NCBI RefSeq assembly: GCF_015680705.1
Contig: NZ_JADNYP010000021.1
Location: 1 to 63,364, forward strand
Origin: Pseudomonas fulva
GTDB lineage: Bacteria > Pseudomonadota > Gammaproteobacteria > Pseudomonadales > Pseudomonadaceae
DNA length: 63,364 nucleotides
Direction: 5' to 3'
Part shown: positions 28,346 through 37,166 of the stretch, piece by piece
How the letters are laid out: each line of letters opens with the position of its first letter
Numbering within the stretch: the stretch's first letter is position 1
The notes under the pieces: generated by a model
Database searches by the model: none
The model's input: the letters and a program-made list of their open reading frames with translations, nothing else
What the model was told of the DNA's origin: nothing
Made by a program: the position numbers and the translations under genes

Positions 28346-29083
28346 TCAGCCGTTGATTGTCATGTCCTGGCGTTTGTCGCCCTCGCGCAGCTCGAATTGA
28401 TAGACACGGCCGGGCTGGCCAGGGAAGTCACGCTCGCGACCCGGCAGCAGGTGATGCTTGGTGGCCGTGGCGCAGGCCTGGCCGTCCGGGTCGCAGTGCC
28501 GGAAGTGATCGAGCACCACCGTGGCGTTGCCCTTGTTGCGTATATGCAGGCGTCCGTTTTCCATGCCTGCCGAGGTGTCATAGCGCACCTGCGAGGGCCG
28601 CACGAACAGCAATGTGCCATAGCCGGCCAGCAGCTGGACGCCTGCCTTGAGGCTGTCGCCATAGGCCTTGGCCTCCTGTTCGCTGAGGGCGAAGCCATCG
28701 CCCTGCTCGGGCAGCACCGGCATGAAGCGCAGGCGGAAATAGCGTTCGCGGTCGCGCTCGCCGCGGTACAGAATACGCATCGTCTGCATGCCGCGCGCCG
28801 GCACGATCAGGCGTGACGGGCTCACCACCAGGCCCCGCCGCTCCATGGGAACCCCCTCCAGATCGACCTCTTGCGGCTTGCCTTGCTGGTCGTACACCAG
28901 TTCGGCCACGCTGACCTTGACGAAGGCCGTGTTGTCACCGCCGTTGCGCACTCGCTTGAGCAAGGTACTGGTGTTAGGCTCCAGATAGTCGTACAGCGCA
29001 CCGACATTGAGTTCGGGAGCGGCATGCACCAGGCTGGGCAACAACAGCGCAGCAAGGAGCATCTTGTACCTGCGAACAATCAT
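28346..29083 (-). CDS. CS1/cable-type pilus periplasmic chaperone (CblB-like)
   Basis: I chose the ATG at 29083 (GGAG 7 bases upstream); the 245-residue product begins with a signal peptide ending LVHA. Features of the alternate chaperone family include the RRGLVVSPSRLIVPARGMQTMRILYRG strand used to hold subunits and YFRLRFMPVLP. The second domain contains VRYDTSAGMENGRLHIRNKGNATVVLDHF. It keeps pilin and tip subunits folded in the periplasm for the usher encoded at 30489-32987. It is the last pilus gene before the regulators. Confidence 0.85.
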   Translation of the reverse strand: MIVRRYKMLLAALLLPSLVHAAPELNVGALYDYLEPNTSTLLKRVRNGGDNTAFVKVSVAELVYDQQGKPQEVDLEGVPMERRGLVVSPSRLIVPARGMQTMRILYRGERDRERYFRLRFMPVLPEQGDGFALSEQEAKAYGDSLKAGVQLLAGYGTLLFVRPSQVRYDTSAGMENGRLHIRNKGNATVVLDHFRHCDPDGQACATATKHHLLPGRERDFPGQPGRVYQFELREGDKRQDMTING

Positions 29084-29175
29084 GATGAATCTCCAGACAA
29101 TGGCCGCTTGATAGCACAGCGCTATTATCAATGCTGAGCAGGAAGTGAACTGTGGGAATCTTCCTAAAAGAACAG

Positions 29176-29185
29176 AGAAATTTCT
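29176..29185. promoter_or_regulatory. AGAAATTTCT palindrome between tip and chaperone genes
   Basis: This perfect 10-base palindrome lies about 90 bases before the chaperone start. It shares the GAAATTTC core with the palindrome before the pilin gene and resembles the inverted TTTC heptads bound by BvgA-type regulators. GTGGGAATCTTCC nearby (on the plus strand) adds a weaker related motif. Confidence 0.35.
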
Positions 29186-29194
29186 GATAGACAC

Positions 29195-30415
29195 CTACAT
29201 CTCCGAGTTGAACACCACAGTGACCACCCCCGTATAGGTCGTACCGGCCTCACGAACCATCGCCTGAACACCCGCCTTGTCGATTCGGAAGTGCAGCTGT
29301 CCGGGTCGATTGGCCAACGACGTAGCCTGGCTCAATTCCAAGGGCGCGAGCAGGCCCGTGGGCACATTTACCCTGCGCACCGGCGCATTGTTGTAGGTCA
29401 CGCCAGGGGGCATGCTCACAGCCACCTCGACGGGGACTTCCTGATTGCGCTGGTTGCGCAGGGTGCAGCGTCCGGCGACCAAGTAGCCGCACGTCTTGTA
29501 AACGCTGAAAGGCCCAGTCGACCAAATGTCGAACGGCAGGTCGCGCTCCAGGTAGGGGGGCTCGCCTCGCCCACTCAACCATGCCTGCCAGCCACCTGGC
29601 GGCTCCAACACCGCACGCTCGCTACCGGGTGGGAAACGCAGGTCGAAGGCGTGCTGCACATCCACGCTGAAATGAATGTTCAGCACGTCGCTGCTCAGCC
29701 CCGTCACGCCATTGCCCAGGTCGAACTCTGCGCCCTGTCCCACACGAAAGGTAGCCGTTCCGTGGTAGAGCCCTTGCCGCATATTGTGCGGGTTGGGCAT
29801 CAGTAGCCGATAACCGATCGATACGTCGGAGACCGTCGAAACACTACGGTCACCCGGCTTACCCGCGTGATAGTCCGAATAGCAACCCTGCGGGTTCCGG
29901 GGGTTCTTTACCAGCCAGGCGTAGTAAGACTCCGGTTGCTGCTCGCCTCCAGGCCCAGGGTCTTCGATCTCGCCAGACAAGAAGCTGCAACCGCCTTGCG
30001 GTTTGCCGGTTGCGGAAGGTGAACCGAAGCCGTTGTGCGACCTGACGCGTTGACCAATGGCCGTAAACATCAGCGTCAGTTCGTAGTGCTCGCCCCGCGC
30101 ATTCTGCACACTGACCTTGCGAGCCCCAGGCAAGCGTATGTAGAACCGATCGCGCACGTCGCTGGCGCTGTGCTCGGCTACCTTTTCGTAGGTGAGCGGC
30201 GTGGCGATGGTCTCGAAGCCGTTACAAAACTCGGGGTTTTCGTAACAGAACCCTGAAGGGGTGGTCGTGTTACGAAATTCGCGATCGATACTGCCATCGT
30301 AGACGGCCGTGATGTACATATCCGATGCCTTGGCCGTATCCATGGCGGCCCAGGCCAGCAAGCACAAGGCCAGCCTGGGCAGGCAGCGTCTCCAGAACTG
30401 CTGCTTGTTGTTCAT
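29195..30415 (-). CDS. CblD/CooD-like minor pilin and tip adhesin
   Basis: This 406-residue protein starts at the ATG at 30415 (AGGA upstream) with a signal peptide ending in KAS. Its two-domain pattern matches pilus initiators of the CblD/CfaE/CooD family. Shared features include FCYENPEFCNGFETIATPL near the N-terminus, CYSDYHAGKPGDRSV, and a C-terminal pilin-like domain with a Cys pair (KTCGYLVAGRCTL). In CS1-type pili this protein both starts assembly and binds the receptor. It sits between the usher and chaperone genes. Confidence 0.85.
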   Translation of the reverse strand: MNNKQQFWRRCLPRLALCLLAWAAMDTAKASDMYITAVYDGSIDREFRNTTTPSGFCYENPEFCNGFETIATPLTYEKVAEHSASDVRDRFYIRLPGARKVSVQNARGEHYELTLMFTAIGQRVRSHNGFGSPSATGKPQGGCSFLSGEIEDPGPGGEQQPESYYAWLVKNPRNPQGCYSDYHAGKPGDRSVSTVSDVSIGYRLLMPNPHNMRQGLYHGTATFRVGQGAEFDLGNGVTGLSSDVLNIHFSVDVQHAFDLRFPPGSERAVLEPPGGWQAWLSGRGEPPYLERDLPFDIWSTGPFSVYKTCGYLVAGRCTLRNQRNQEVPVEVAVSMPPGVTYNNAPVRRVNVPTGLLAPLELSQATSLANRPGQLHFRIDKAGVQAMVREAGTTYTGVVTVVFNSEM

Positions 30416-30488
30416 TTCACACATCCTTCCGCAGCCCGAGCCAGTACGCCGAACGGCGGTCGTTCGAGGGAAGATTCGCCGACCATGC

Positions 30489-32987
30489 TCAGCTGTCGCC
30501 AGCCCGCGTCGCGGGCGCATTGGTGGCCAGTTCGTTACGCACGCAGTGCAAATCGCCGGTCAGCAGTACATCCTGTTCCTGGGTGAAGCGCTCGAGGTCC
30601 AGCACGAGGTTGCACAGCGTATTGCCCCCACGACGTACCTCCAGGGACGGCGATGAGGCGCTCATCTGCACCGAGAAATACCCGTCTGCCTCGCTGACGC
30701 TGCGACTGGCATGGTTGATGACCGAGACACCGCCCAGGCTCCGCCCCTGCCCGTCCACCAGGCGCCCCAATACCGTGACGGTGCGCAGTACCCGTACCGT
30801 ATGGTGCTCGACCGCGCCACGATTGAGGTGATAGTCGAAACTGCTGGGCTGAATCACGGCGGCAGGGTCGTGGTTGCCGGCGAAATCGAACTGCACATGG
30901 CTTGCCTGATAGGCGGCGACCGGCACGACGTTGCGGCCAGGCCGCAGGCGGACACTTGTGCCTTGCGCCTCGTAGGCCTGCAGCTCCAGGGCGTCAAGGT
31001 CGGTCTCTACGTCCACGATAAGCCCGGCCTCGGGCGGCATGAACTGCCCACTCATCGCCAGTTCGCCCTTGCCCACGGCGACGAGACTATGCAGGTTGAG
31101 CCCCCCACTGAGGTCGGCATTGTAGGAGGAGCGTTGCAAGAAGGCATCGCCGTACAGGTACTGGTTATTGAACTGTGCGTTGCCTGACAGGCCCGTGCCG
31201 TAGCGATCGAACGTCGCCGTGCCGGAGAGCATGCGCAGCGGCCCCAACTCCATGTCCTGCCGATAGGTCAGCGAGGCGTTCTGGTCACGCCGGCCGTCGC
31301 GCGAGGTGCGGCTACCAAGAGTGGCGCCAATACGCTTGCCTGGCTGCCCCAGGCTCATGCTCAAGCCCAGATTGATGCCACGGTTACGTGCTTGCCCGGT
31401 GCTGAGCGAACCAGGACGATCGAATACCGATAGCCGCCAGTTGGCGTCAGAACCCAATACCTTGCCGTAGAACGCCCAACCCAGGTCGATGCCCAGGCCG
31501 CTGGCGGCACCCGAAGCATGCGAAAGCCTTACGGTTGCGGTGTTGCGATTGCCGATGCGATGGTTCAGCGACAACGACGTCTCTCGAACGTCACCTGCGT
31601 TGGCCAGGGCGTCGCGCACGGTCCGCGAGGGCAGCACACGACTGCGACTGTGGCTCAACACCCAGGAGCCAAGCGCATGTGTGCCGATCCACTGCATGTC
31701 GTACCCATTGCCCTTCCCATCGGTCTGATAAGCATTGGCGTAGAGCTTGAGGCGGTCGTTGATGTCCCAGTCCAACGAGGTGCTGTATTGAAAGGTTCGG
31801 TCGACGTGCTGTGCCGACAGGCCCAGCACGGCGCCTGGGCGCAGCAGGTAATTAGTCAGCACGCCAGCGTTGAGCCCGTCAGAGTTGTCGTCGTCCCAGT
31901 TGCTCAGCAACGCGGTTTGCTGACCTACATACGCGTTGTAGCGCCAACGGCTGTCCATGTTGCTCCAGTTGGACGGCTTGTAGATGAACGCTTGGGTACG
32001 CGTGCTTTCTTGGCCGTCTTCGACCAGCCGGACTTCGACCTCATAGATACCAGCGGGCAGCACCCGGGTGTCGATCGTTTGCAACCCAGGCTCCACCGCC
32101 TGGCTATTGATCAGGACACCGTTACGATAGATCTCCACTATGCCGGGACGGTTGGGCGTTACGTAGATCGGCGTCGCGCTGGGCTGCCCATTGTCGATCA
32201 ACAGGCTGTCGCTACTGCCGAACATCAGGCCGAGCGTCGAATTTGGCGTGGCGCCGTAGAACCGTGGCTCACGCGTCAAGCCTTGGGCACCTGGTGTGAA
32301 GTATCCCAGGCGGTAGAAGTGATCGTCCACGATCCGCTCGCCATACAACTGGTCGAGCCGATGACGGGTGCGCTGCTGCTGATCGCTGTTTCGAACCACC
32401 TGCGCATCGGCCAATGTCGTCCAGTTGCCGATGCTGCCCTGACCCTGCAAGGCATAACGGCCTGTGGTGCTCTGCCCGCCTCCTACCAGATTGAGCTGGT
32501 TGCGCAGCAGTAGTCCATAGCTACCTTCTTCGGGCAAGCTGTAGTAGCGCGGTGCGTCACCTTGTTGTTCGGCCTGGTTGGTGAGCAGCGACAGCTGGGA
32601 ATTGACTAGGCTGTAATGGATCGTCTTCAAGCCTTCCGGGCAATCCCGTTGACACTCTCCCAGCGAGCGGCCTTCGGCTAGGCGCTCTTGCCAGCGTCGA
32701 CGAACGGCGGCCGGCTCCTGGCTCTGCTGCACATCGGTAAATTCGAGTAATTGGACCTGCTCATCGCGGGACAATACCACGAGTGCATCGCCCAGATAGC
32801 GCCCGTCGAGGTCGACCCGCACCGCGAGCGGTACGTCAAAGAAATGCGCCTCGAACTCGCTGGGCAAGCCTTTGGCGATGTCGCCCAGCACAGCGCCCGA
32901 GACCATACCGGGGCTGCCGAACAGACCAAGGCACAGTCCAGTAACGGCCCAGCGACGCCAGCGAAATGATAATCGGGATATGACCAT
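30489..32987 (-). CDS. CS1/cable-type outer-membrane usher (CblC/TcfC-like)
   Basis: The ATG at 32987 gives an 832-residue protein with a signal peptide. It differs from FimD-type ushers: the N-terminus carries FEAHFFDVPLAVRVDLDGRYLGDALVVLSRDEQVQLLEF. The centre has RPGIVEIYRNGVLINSQAVEPGLQTIDTRVLPAGIYEVEVRLVEDG. The C-terminus has GRLVDGQGRSLGGVSVINHASRSVSEADGYF, as in the alternate (alpha) usher family. It exports and assembles the CS1-type pilin encoded just upstream. Confidence 0.92.
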   Translation of the reverse strand: MVISRLSFRWRRWAVTGLCLGLFGSPGMVSGAVLGDIAKGLPSEFEAHFFDVPLAVRVDLDGRYLGDALVVLSRDEQVQLLEFTDVQQSQEPAAVRRRWQERLAEGRSLGECQRDCPEGLKTIHYSLVNSQLSLLTNQAEQQGDAPRYYSLPEEGSYGLLLRNQLNLVGGGQSTTGRYALQGQGSIGNWTTLADAQVVRNSDQQQRTRHRLDQLYGERIVDDHFYRLGYFTPGAQGLTREPRFYGATPNSTLGLMFGSSDSLLIDNGQPSATPIYVTPNRPGIVEIYRNGVLINSQAVEPGLQTIDTRVLPAGIYEVEVRLVEDGQESTRTQAFIYKPSNWSNMDSRWRYNAYVGQQTALLSNWDDDNSDGLNAGVLTNYLLRPGAVLGLSAQHVDRTFQYSTSLDWDINDRLKLYANAYQTDGKGNGYDMQWIGTHALGSWVLSHSRSRVLPSRTVRDALANAGDVRETSLSLNHRIGNRNTATVRLSHASGAASGLGIDLGWAFYGKVLGSDANWRLSVFDRPGSLSTGQARNRGINLGLSMSLGQPGKRIGATLGSRTSRDGRRDQNASLTYRQDMELGPLRMLSGTATFDRYGTGLSGNAQFNNQYLYGDAFLQRSSYNADLSGGLNLHSLVAVGKGELAMSGQFMPPEAGLIVDVETDLDALELQAYEAQGTSVRLRPGRNVVPVAAYQASHVQFDFAGNHDPAAVIQPSSFDYHLNRGAVEHHTVRVLRTVTVLGRLVDGQGRSLGGVSVINHASRSVSEADGYFSVQMSASSPSLEVRRGGNTLCNLVLDLERFTQEQDVLLTGDLHCVRNELATNAPATRAGDS

Positions 32988-33085
32988 GACACGTTCCGCA
33001 GGCAATACCCACCCTCCCCCTCGCGAATGAGCGCGAGAGGCGAGAGTCGGCAATGACGGATAAAGAGAGAATCGAGCGCCGCAGA

Positions 33086-33565
33086 TCAGGGGGCGGCGGT
33101 TTCGAAGACCATGCTGACCAAGCCCTGGTAGTTGCCTGGCACGAAACTGCCGGTGCCGGGCGCCTTGGCTGCAATCTGGAAGCCGACCACGCTGCCGGCA
33201 TTGGCATCGGCGGCATTGACGACCTCAGCCGACGCCGTACCCAGCGACTTCCCGGCAACCTTCACGTCCAGGCCGATGGAATTGGCGCCATCGGAGATGA
33301 CTGCGGGCGACATGAGGTACGCCGCGATCGCTCCGACGGTGCTCTTGACCTGCAGCTGCTTATTGATAGTGCCGAACGCGGACTGGAACGAGTTCCACGG
33401 AAGTTCTTGCGGGTCGTTCATCCAGCCGCCGCCCACCGGTTCCACGTAGAAGGTGGCGGTCGGTACGGTGGCAATGACCTGCACCTGCTTCTCGATCGGG
33501 TCGGCAGCCAGGGCGCAGGTTGCGCCCAGAAGGGCAAGTGGAAGGGCCAGAAGGATGCGTTTCAC
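33086..33565 (-). CDS. CS1/CFA-I-type major pilin (CblA-like)
   Basis: This 159-residue protein has a signal peptide (residues 1-20, ...TCALA) and a mature start ADPIEKQVQVIATVPTATFYVEP that matches the conserved N-terminus of CFA/I and CS1 subunits. Further matches are the central repeat of strands and GNYQGLVSMVFE at the end. There are no cysteines in the mature protein, as usual for this class. It is first in the pilus operon and has a strong AAGGAG box. Confidence 0.9.
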   Translation of the reverse strand: MKRILLALPLALLGATCALAADPIEKQVQVIATVPTATFYVEPVGGGWMNDPQELPWNSFQSAFGTINKQLQVKSTVGAIAAYLMSPAVISDGANSIGLDVKVAGKSLGTASAEVVNAADANAGSVVGFQIAAKAPGTGSFVPGNYQGLVSMVFETAAP

Positions 33566-33695
33566 GATTTTTGATCTCCTTGAAAGGCCTGCGAACAGGC
33601 CGCAGACGAGCTGTCAGCCCGGCGACATGCCGCTGACAAGGGGATTATTTGGAAAAGCATGTGAATCTGGATCCAGACGGTTCCCAAAATGGTGT

Positions 33696-33705
33696 GGAAA
33701 TTTCC
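33696..33705. promoter_or_regulatory. GGAAATTTCC palindrome upstream of the pilin gene
   Basis: This perfect 10-base palindrome lies 131 bases before the pilin start, inside the longer near-palindrome GTGTGGAAATTTCCCAC. The two halves fit TTTCC-type inverted heptads of BvgA-like regulators. It is a candidate operator for the response regulator at 27686-28318. Confidence 0.4.
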
Positions 33706-33793
33706 CACGCGCGCTTTTTCAAAACGCCAGCATTGGAAAGAGTTACGAATTGACACAGGTCATGATCCATGCCATGGCGAGCAACCTCGCGAA

Positions 33794-33849
33794 GGGGCCA
33801 ATTGCTGGCCCCCCGGAAATCGATGCGATAGCCCAGGCCAGGCTATCGC
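33794..33849 (-). terminator. Two perfect hairpins after actP
   Basis: GCGATAGCC / GGCTATCGC (33825-33849, 7-base loop) and GGGGCCA / TGGCCCC (33794-33812, 5-base loop) lie directly downstream of the actP stop codon. Neither is followed by a long T-run. They probably protect or end the actP transcript and insulate it from the pilus promoter. Confidence 0.5.
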
Positions 33850-33857
33850 GCGCGGTT

Positions 33858-35522
33858 TCAGTGCGAAACCGCCCCACTGGCTCCCAGGCCAGTCTGCGAG
33901 CGCACGAACTGCGGGAAGAACAACGCCCGCTCCTTCTCCGCCGCCGCCGACTTGTCGGTGACCGAGAAGAACCAGATACCGGCGAAGGCGATCAGCATCG
34001 AGAACAGCGCCGGGTATTCGTACGGGTAGATCGGCGTGGCATGGCCAAGGATCTGCACCCAGATGGTCGGGCCGAGGATCATCAGCGTCACCGCGCTGAC
34101 CAGGCCGAGCCAGCCGCCGATCATCGCGCCACGAGTGGTCAGGCGCTTCCAGTACATCGAAAGCAGCAGCACCGGGAAGTTGCAGCTGGCAGCGATGGAG
34201 AATGCCAAGCCGACCATGAAGGCGATGTTCTGGCTTTCGAAAAGGATCCCCAGGCCGATCGCCAGGATGCCCAGGGCGATGGTGGTGATCTTCGACACGC
34301 GGATCTCATCCCTGTCGTTGGCCTTGCCCTTGCGCCAGACACTGGCGTACAGGTCGTGGGACACCGCCGAGGCGCCGGCCAGGGTCAGGCCGGCGACCAC
34401 TGCCAGGATGGTGGCGAAGGCTACCGCCGAGATGAAGCCGAGGAAGACACTGCCGCCGACCGCATCGGCCAGGTGCACCGCCGCCATGTTGTTGCCGCCG
34501 ATCAGGGCACCGGCCGCGTCCTTGAACGCCGGGTTGGTGCTGACCAGCAGAATCGCGCCGAAGCCGATGATGAAGGTCAGGATGTAGAAGTAGCCGATGA
34601 AACCGGTGGCATAGAGCACGCTCTTGCGCGCTTCCTTGGCGTCGCTGACGGTGAAGAAGCGCATCAGGATGTGCGGCAGGCCGGCGGTACCGAACATCAG
34701 CGCCAGGCCCAGGGAGAATGCCGAGATCGGATCCTTGACCAGGCCGCCCGGGCTCATGATCGCCTCGCCCTTGGGATGCACGTCGATCGCCTGGGAGAAC
34801 AGTGCGTTGAAGTCGAAGTTGACGTGCTTCATGACCATCAGCGCCATGAAGCTGGCACCGGAGAGCAGCAGCACCGCCTTGATGATCTGCACCCAGGTGG
34901 TCGCCAGCATGCCGCCGAACAGCACGTACAGGCACATCAGGATGCCGACCAGGATGACCGCGACATGGTAGTCCAGACCGAACAGCAACTGGATCAGCTT
35001 GCCGGCACCGACCATCTGCGCGATCAGGTAGAAGGCCACCACCACCAGCGAGCCGGAAGCCGACAAGGTGCGGATCTGCTTCTGGCCCAGGCGATAGGAC
35101 GCCACATCGGCGAAGGTGTACTTGCCCAGGTTGCGCAGCCGCTCGGCGATCAGGAAGAGGATGATCGGCCAGCCGACCAGGAAGCCGATCGAGTAGATCA
35201 GGCCATCGTAGCCGGAGGTGAACACCAGTGCCGAGATGCCCAGGAACGAGGCGGCCGACATGTAGTCGCCGGCGATCGCCAGGCCGTTCTGGAAACCGGT
35301 GATGCGTCCTCCGGCAGCGTAGTAGTCGGAGGCCGACTTGTTGCGCTTGGAGGCCCAGTAGGTGATACCCAGGGTAAAGCAGACGAAGGCCAGGAACATG
35401 ACGATCGCCGAGACGTTCAAGGGCTGTTTCTCGACGGCGCCGGTCAGGGCATCGGCCGCCCAGGCGCCGGGCAGGAACACGCCGGCGGCGAAGCCGGCCA
35501 GGGCTTTGGCTGGACCTTTCAT
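33858..35522 (-). CDS. actP: Cation/acetate symporter ActP
   Basis: This 554-residue sodium:solute symporter-family protein has a cleavable N-terminus and about 13 membrane segments. Family motifs include SASDYYAAGGRITGFQNGLAIAGDYMSAASFLG and MFGTAGLPHILMRFFTV. It overlaps yjcH by ATGA, the standard yjcH-actP arrangement for uptake of acetate and other short monocarboxylates. Confidence 0.96.
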   Translation of the reverse strand: MKGPAKALAGFAAGVFLPGAWAADALTGAVEKQPLNVSAIVMFLAFVCFTLGITYWASKRNKSASDYYAAGGRITGFQNGLAIAGDYMSAASFLGISALVFTSGYDGLIYSIGFLVGWPIILFLIAERLRNLGKYTFADVASYRLGQKQIRTLSASGSLVVVAFYLIAQMVGAGKLIQLLFGLDYHVAVILVGILMCLYVLFGGMLATTWVQIIKAVLLLSGASFMALMVMKHVNFDFNALFSQAIDVHPKGEAIMSPGGLVKDPISAFSLGLALMFGTAGLPHILMRFFTVSDAKEARKSVLYATGFIGYFYILTFIIGFGAILLVSTNPAFKDAAGALIGGNNMAAVHLADAVGGSVFLGFISAVAFATILAVVAGLTLAGASAVSHDLYASVWRKGKANDRDEIRVSKITTIALGILAIGLGILFESQNIAFMVGLAFSIAASCNFPVLLLSMYWKRLTTRGAMIGGWLGLVSAVTLMILGPTIWVQILGHATPIYPYEYPALFSMLIAFAGIWFFSVTDKSAAAEKERALFFPQFVRSQTGLGASGAVSH

Positions 35523-35830
35523 TGCTGCGCCTCCTTGAGGATTTCCTTGTTCAGCTCATCGAACTCGCCGTTGGCACGACGCACGTAGATGGCGGTCAGG
35601 ATGAAGGCCGAGACGATCAGCCCCACGCCCAGCGGTATGCCCCAGGTGATCGACGAGTCGGGCGACAGCCGCGTCCCGAGCACCTGCGGCCCGTAGGCGA
35701 TCAGCAGGATGAAAGCGCAGTAGAGCCCGAGCATGATGATCGAGAGGATCCAGGCGAAGCGTTCGCGTTTTCTGACCAGCTCCTTGAAGCGCGGGCTGTT
35801 TTGAATCGAAAGATAAATGCTGTCGTTCAT
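35519..35830 (-). CDS. yjcH: YjcH-family (DUF485) membrane protein
   Basis: This 103-residue protein has two membrane segments (WILSIIMLGLYCAFILLIAYGPQVLG; GIPLGVGLIVSAFILTAIYVRRANG), as in DUF485. It is translationally coupled to actP and probably supports that transporter. Confidence 0.95.
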   Translation of the reverse strand: MNDSIYLSIQNSPRFKELVRKRERFAWILSIIMLGLYCAFILLIAYGPQVLGTRLSPDSSITWGIPLGVGLIVSAFILTAIYVRRANGEFDELNKEILKEAQQ

Positions 35831-35989
35831 TGTTTTTGTCCTAGCAGCACGGATTGGATAGCACCCACCTTCACTTTATGCTGCCGTTGGACGTCAACCA
35901 GACGACCTTAGTCTTAGATGCAAGGGTGTATTGCAGAGGTAGTAACAATAGGACCGGCCGTTGGCCCTGGCCGATCCCACGCAGTGGTG

Positions 35990-36055
35990 TGGTAGCCCGA
36001 TCCTGCAGAAGCGGCCTCAGTGCCGCGATGGGCCGCACAGCGGCCCCAAGATCTG
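35990..36055. repeat. REP-like intergenic repeat (copy 1)
   Basis: The core GGGCCGC-aca-GCGGCCC (36030-36046) is followed by CCAAGATCT and preceded by CTGCAGAAGCGGCC. A second copy with the same core, flanks and orientation lies at about 38690-38760. The copy sits between yjcH and the betaine-type binding protein gene. Confidence 0.6.
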
Positions 36056-36108
36056 CCAGGCACCCACGGTTGAATCATCCGGCCATGCTCGACCCGATGC
36101 TCATCCTG

Positions 36109-36957
36109 TCATTGCCCGGTCCACTCCTTGACCCGTTCCGGATGCTTGGCCACCCAGTCCTTGGCCGCCGCCTCCGGCTTGGCGCCTTCCTGGATCGCCA
36201 ACATCACCTCGCCGATCTCGTCCTTGGATTGCCAGGAGAAGTTCCTGAGAAACTGCGCCACCTCCGGTGCCTTGCTTTCCAGCTGCTGGCTGCCGATGCT
36301 GTTGACCGTCTCCGCGGCGCCATACACCTGCTTGGGGTCGTCGAGGAACTTGAGCTTCCACTTGGCGAACATCCAGTGCGGCACCCATCCGGTCACCGCG
36401 ATCGACTGCTGCTTGGCGTAGGCACGGCCCAGTTCGGAGGTCATCGCCGCGCCGGAGCTGGCCTGCAACTTGTAGCCGCTCAGGTCGTAGTCCTTGATTG
36501 CCTGGTCGGTCTTGAGCATCACCCCAGCGCCTGCATCGATGCCGACGATCTTGCGTTTGAAGCTGTCATCGCCCTTGAGGTCGGCGATGCTGCTGGCCTT
36601 GACGTATTCCGGGACGATCAGGCCGATCCGCGCGTCCTTGAAGTTGGGGCCATAGTCGACCACCTTGTCCTTGTTCTTGGCCCAGTATTCACCATGGGTC
36701 ACTGGCAGCCAGGCCGACAGCATGGCATCGAGCTTGCCGGTGGCCACGCCTTGCCACATGATGCCGGTGGCGATCGGCTTGAGGTCGACATCGTAGCCAA
36801 GCTTCTGCTTGATCACCTCGGCGGCCACGTGGGTCGTCGCCACGCTGTCGGACCAGCCATCCACGTAGCCAATGCTCACCTGCTTGGCCATGGCCTGCGC
36901 GGCACCCATGGCCAGCACCAGGGCAGCACCCACCCCCAGGAAACGTCGCATCTTCAT
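36109..36957 (-). CDS. Glycine betaine/choline-type ABC substrate-binding protein
   Basis: The ATG at 36957 with GAGGA upstream gives a 282-residue protein with a signal peptide ending AMA. It matches the OpuAC/ChoX family: VSIGYVDGWSDSVATTHVAAEVI, AWLPVTHGEYWAKNKDKVVDYGPN, and VTGWVPHWMFAKWKLKFLDDP, whose Trp residues form the cation cage for quaternary amines. No permease or ATPase gene is next to it, so it probably serves a transporter encoded elsewhere, as orphan betaine-binding proteins do in pseudomonads. Confidence 0.9.
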   Translation of the reverse strand: MKMRRFLGVGAALVLAMGAAQAMAKQVSIGYVDGWSDSVATTHVAAEVIKQKLGYDVDLKPIATGIMWQGVATGKLDAMLSAWLPVTHGEYWAKNKDKVVDYGPNFKDARIGLIVPEYVKASSIADLKGDDSFKRKIVGIDAGAGVMLKTDQAIKDYDLSGYKLQASSGAAMTSELGRAYAKQQSIAVTGWVPHWMFAKWKLKFLDDPKQVYGAAETVNSIGSQQLESKAPEVAQFLRNFSWQSKDEIGEVMLAIQEGAKPEAAAKDWVAKHPERVKEWTGQ

Positions 36958-37100
36958 CAAGGCATCCTCGTAGGTCTTGGAAATCGCATCATCGGCCTCC
37001 CCTGACCCGCCACCTGCTCCAACAACGACCTCCAGCCAGCGATGCGCGACATGCGCTGCAAGCAGGAGCAGGCGTTCGCTGCACGAATCGCGACACCATC

Positions 37101-37140
37101 AGCTTGCCGCTTGCCGCTTCCAGCTTGTAGCTTCACAGCT
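37101..37140. repeat. Short GCTTGC/GCTTGTAGCTT repeat tract
   Basis: GCTTGCC is repeated and followed by CAGCTTGTAGCTT. The 11-base core GCTTGTAGCTT recurs at 42787-42797, where it is one arm of an inverted repeat. These are probably copies of a dispersed intergenic sequence. Confidence 0.4.
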
Positions 37141-37166
37141 CCGAGCCCCGACGATGGACCGCCTCG

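Noticed and set aside
33453..35588. Long plus-strand frame opposite actP
   Set aside because: It is antisense to a highly conserved symporter; the translation is Gln/Asp/Arg-rich shadow sequence.
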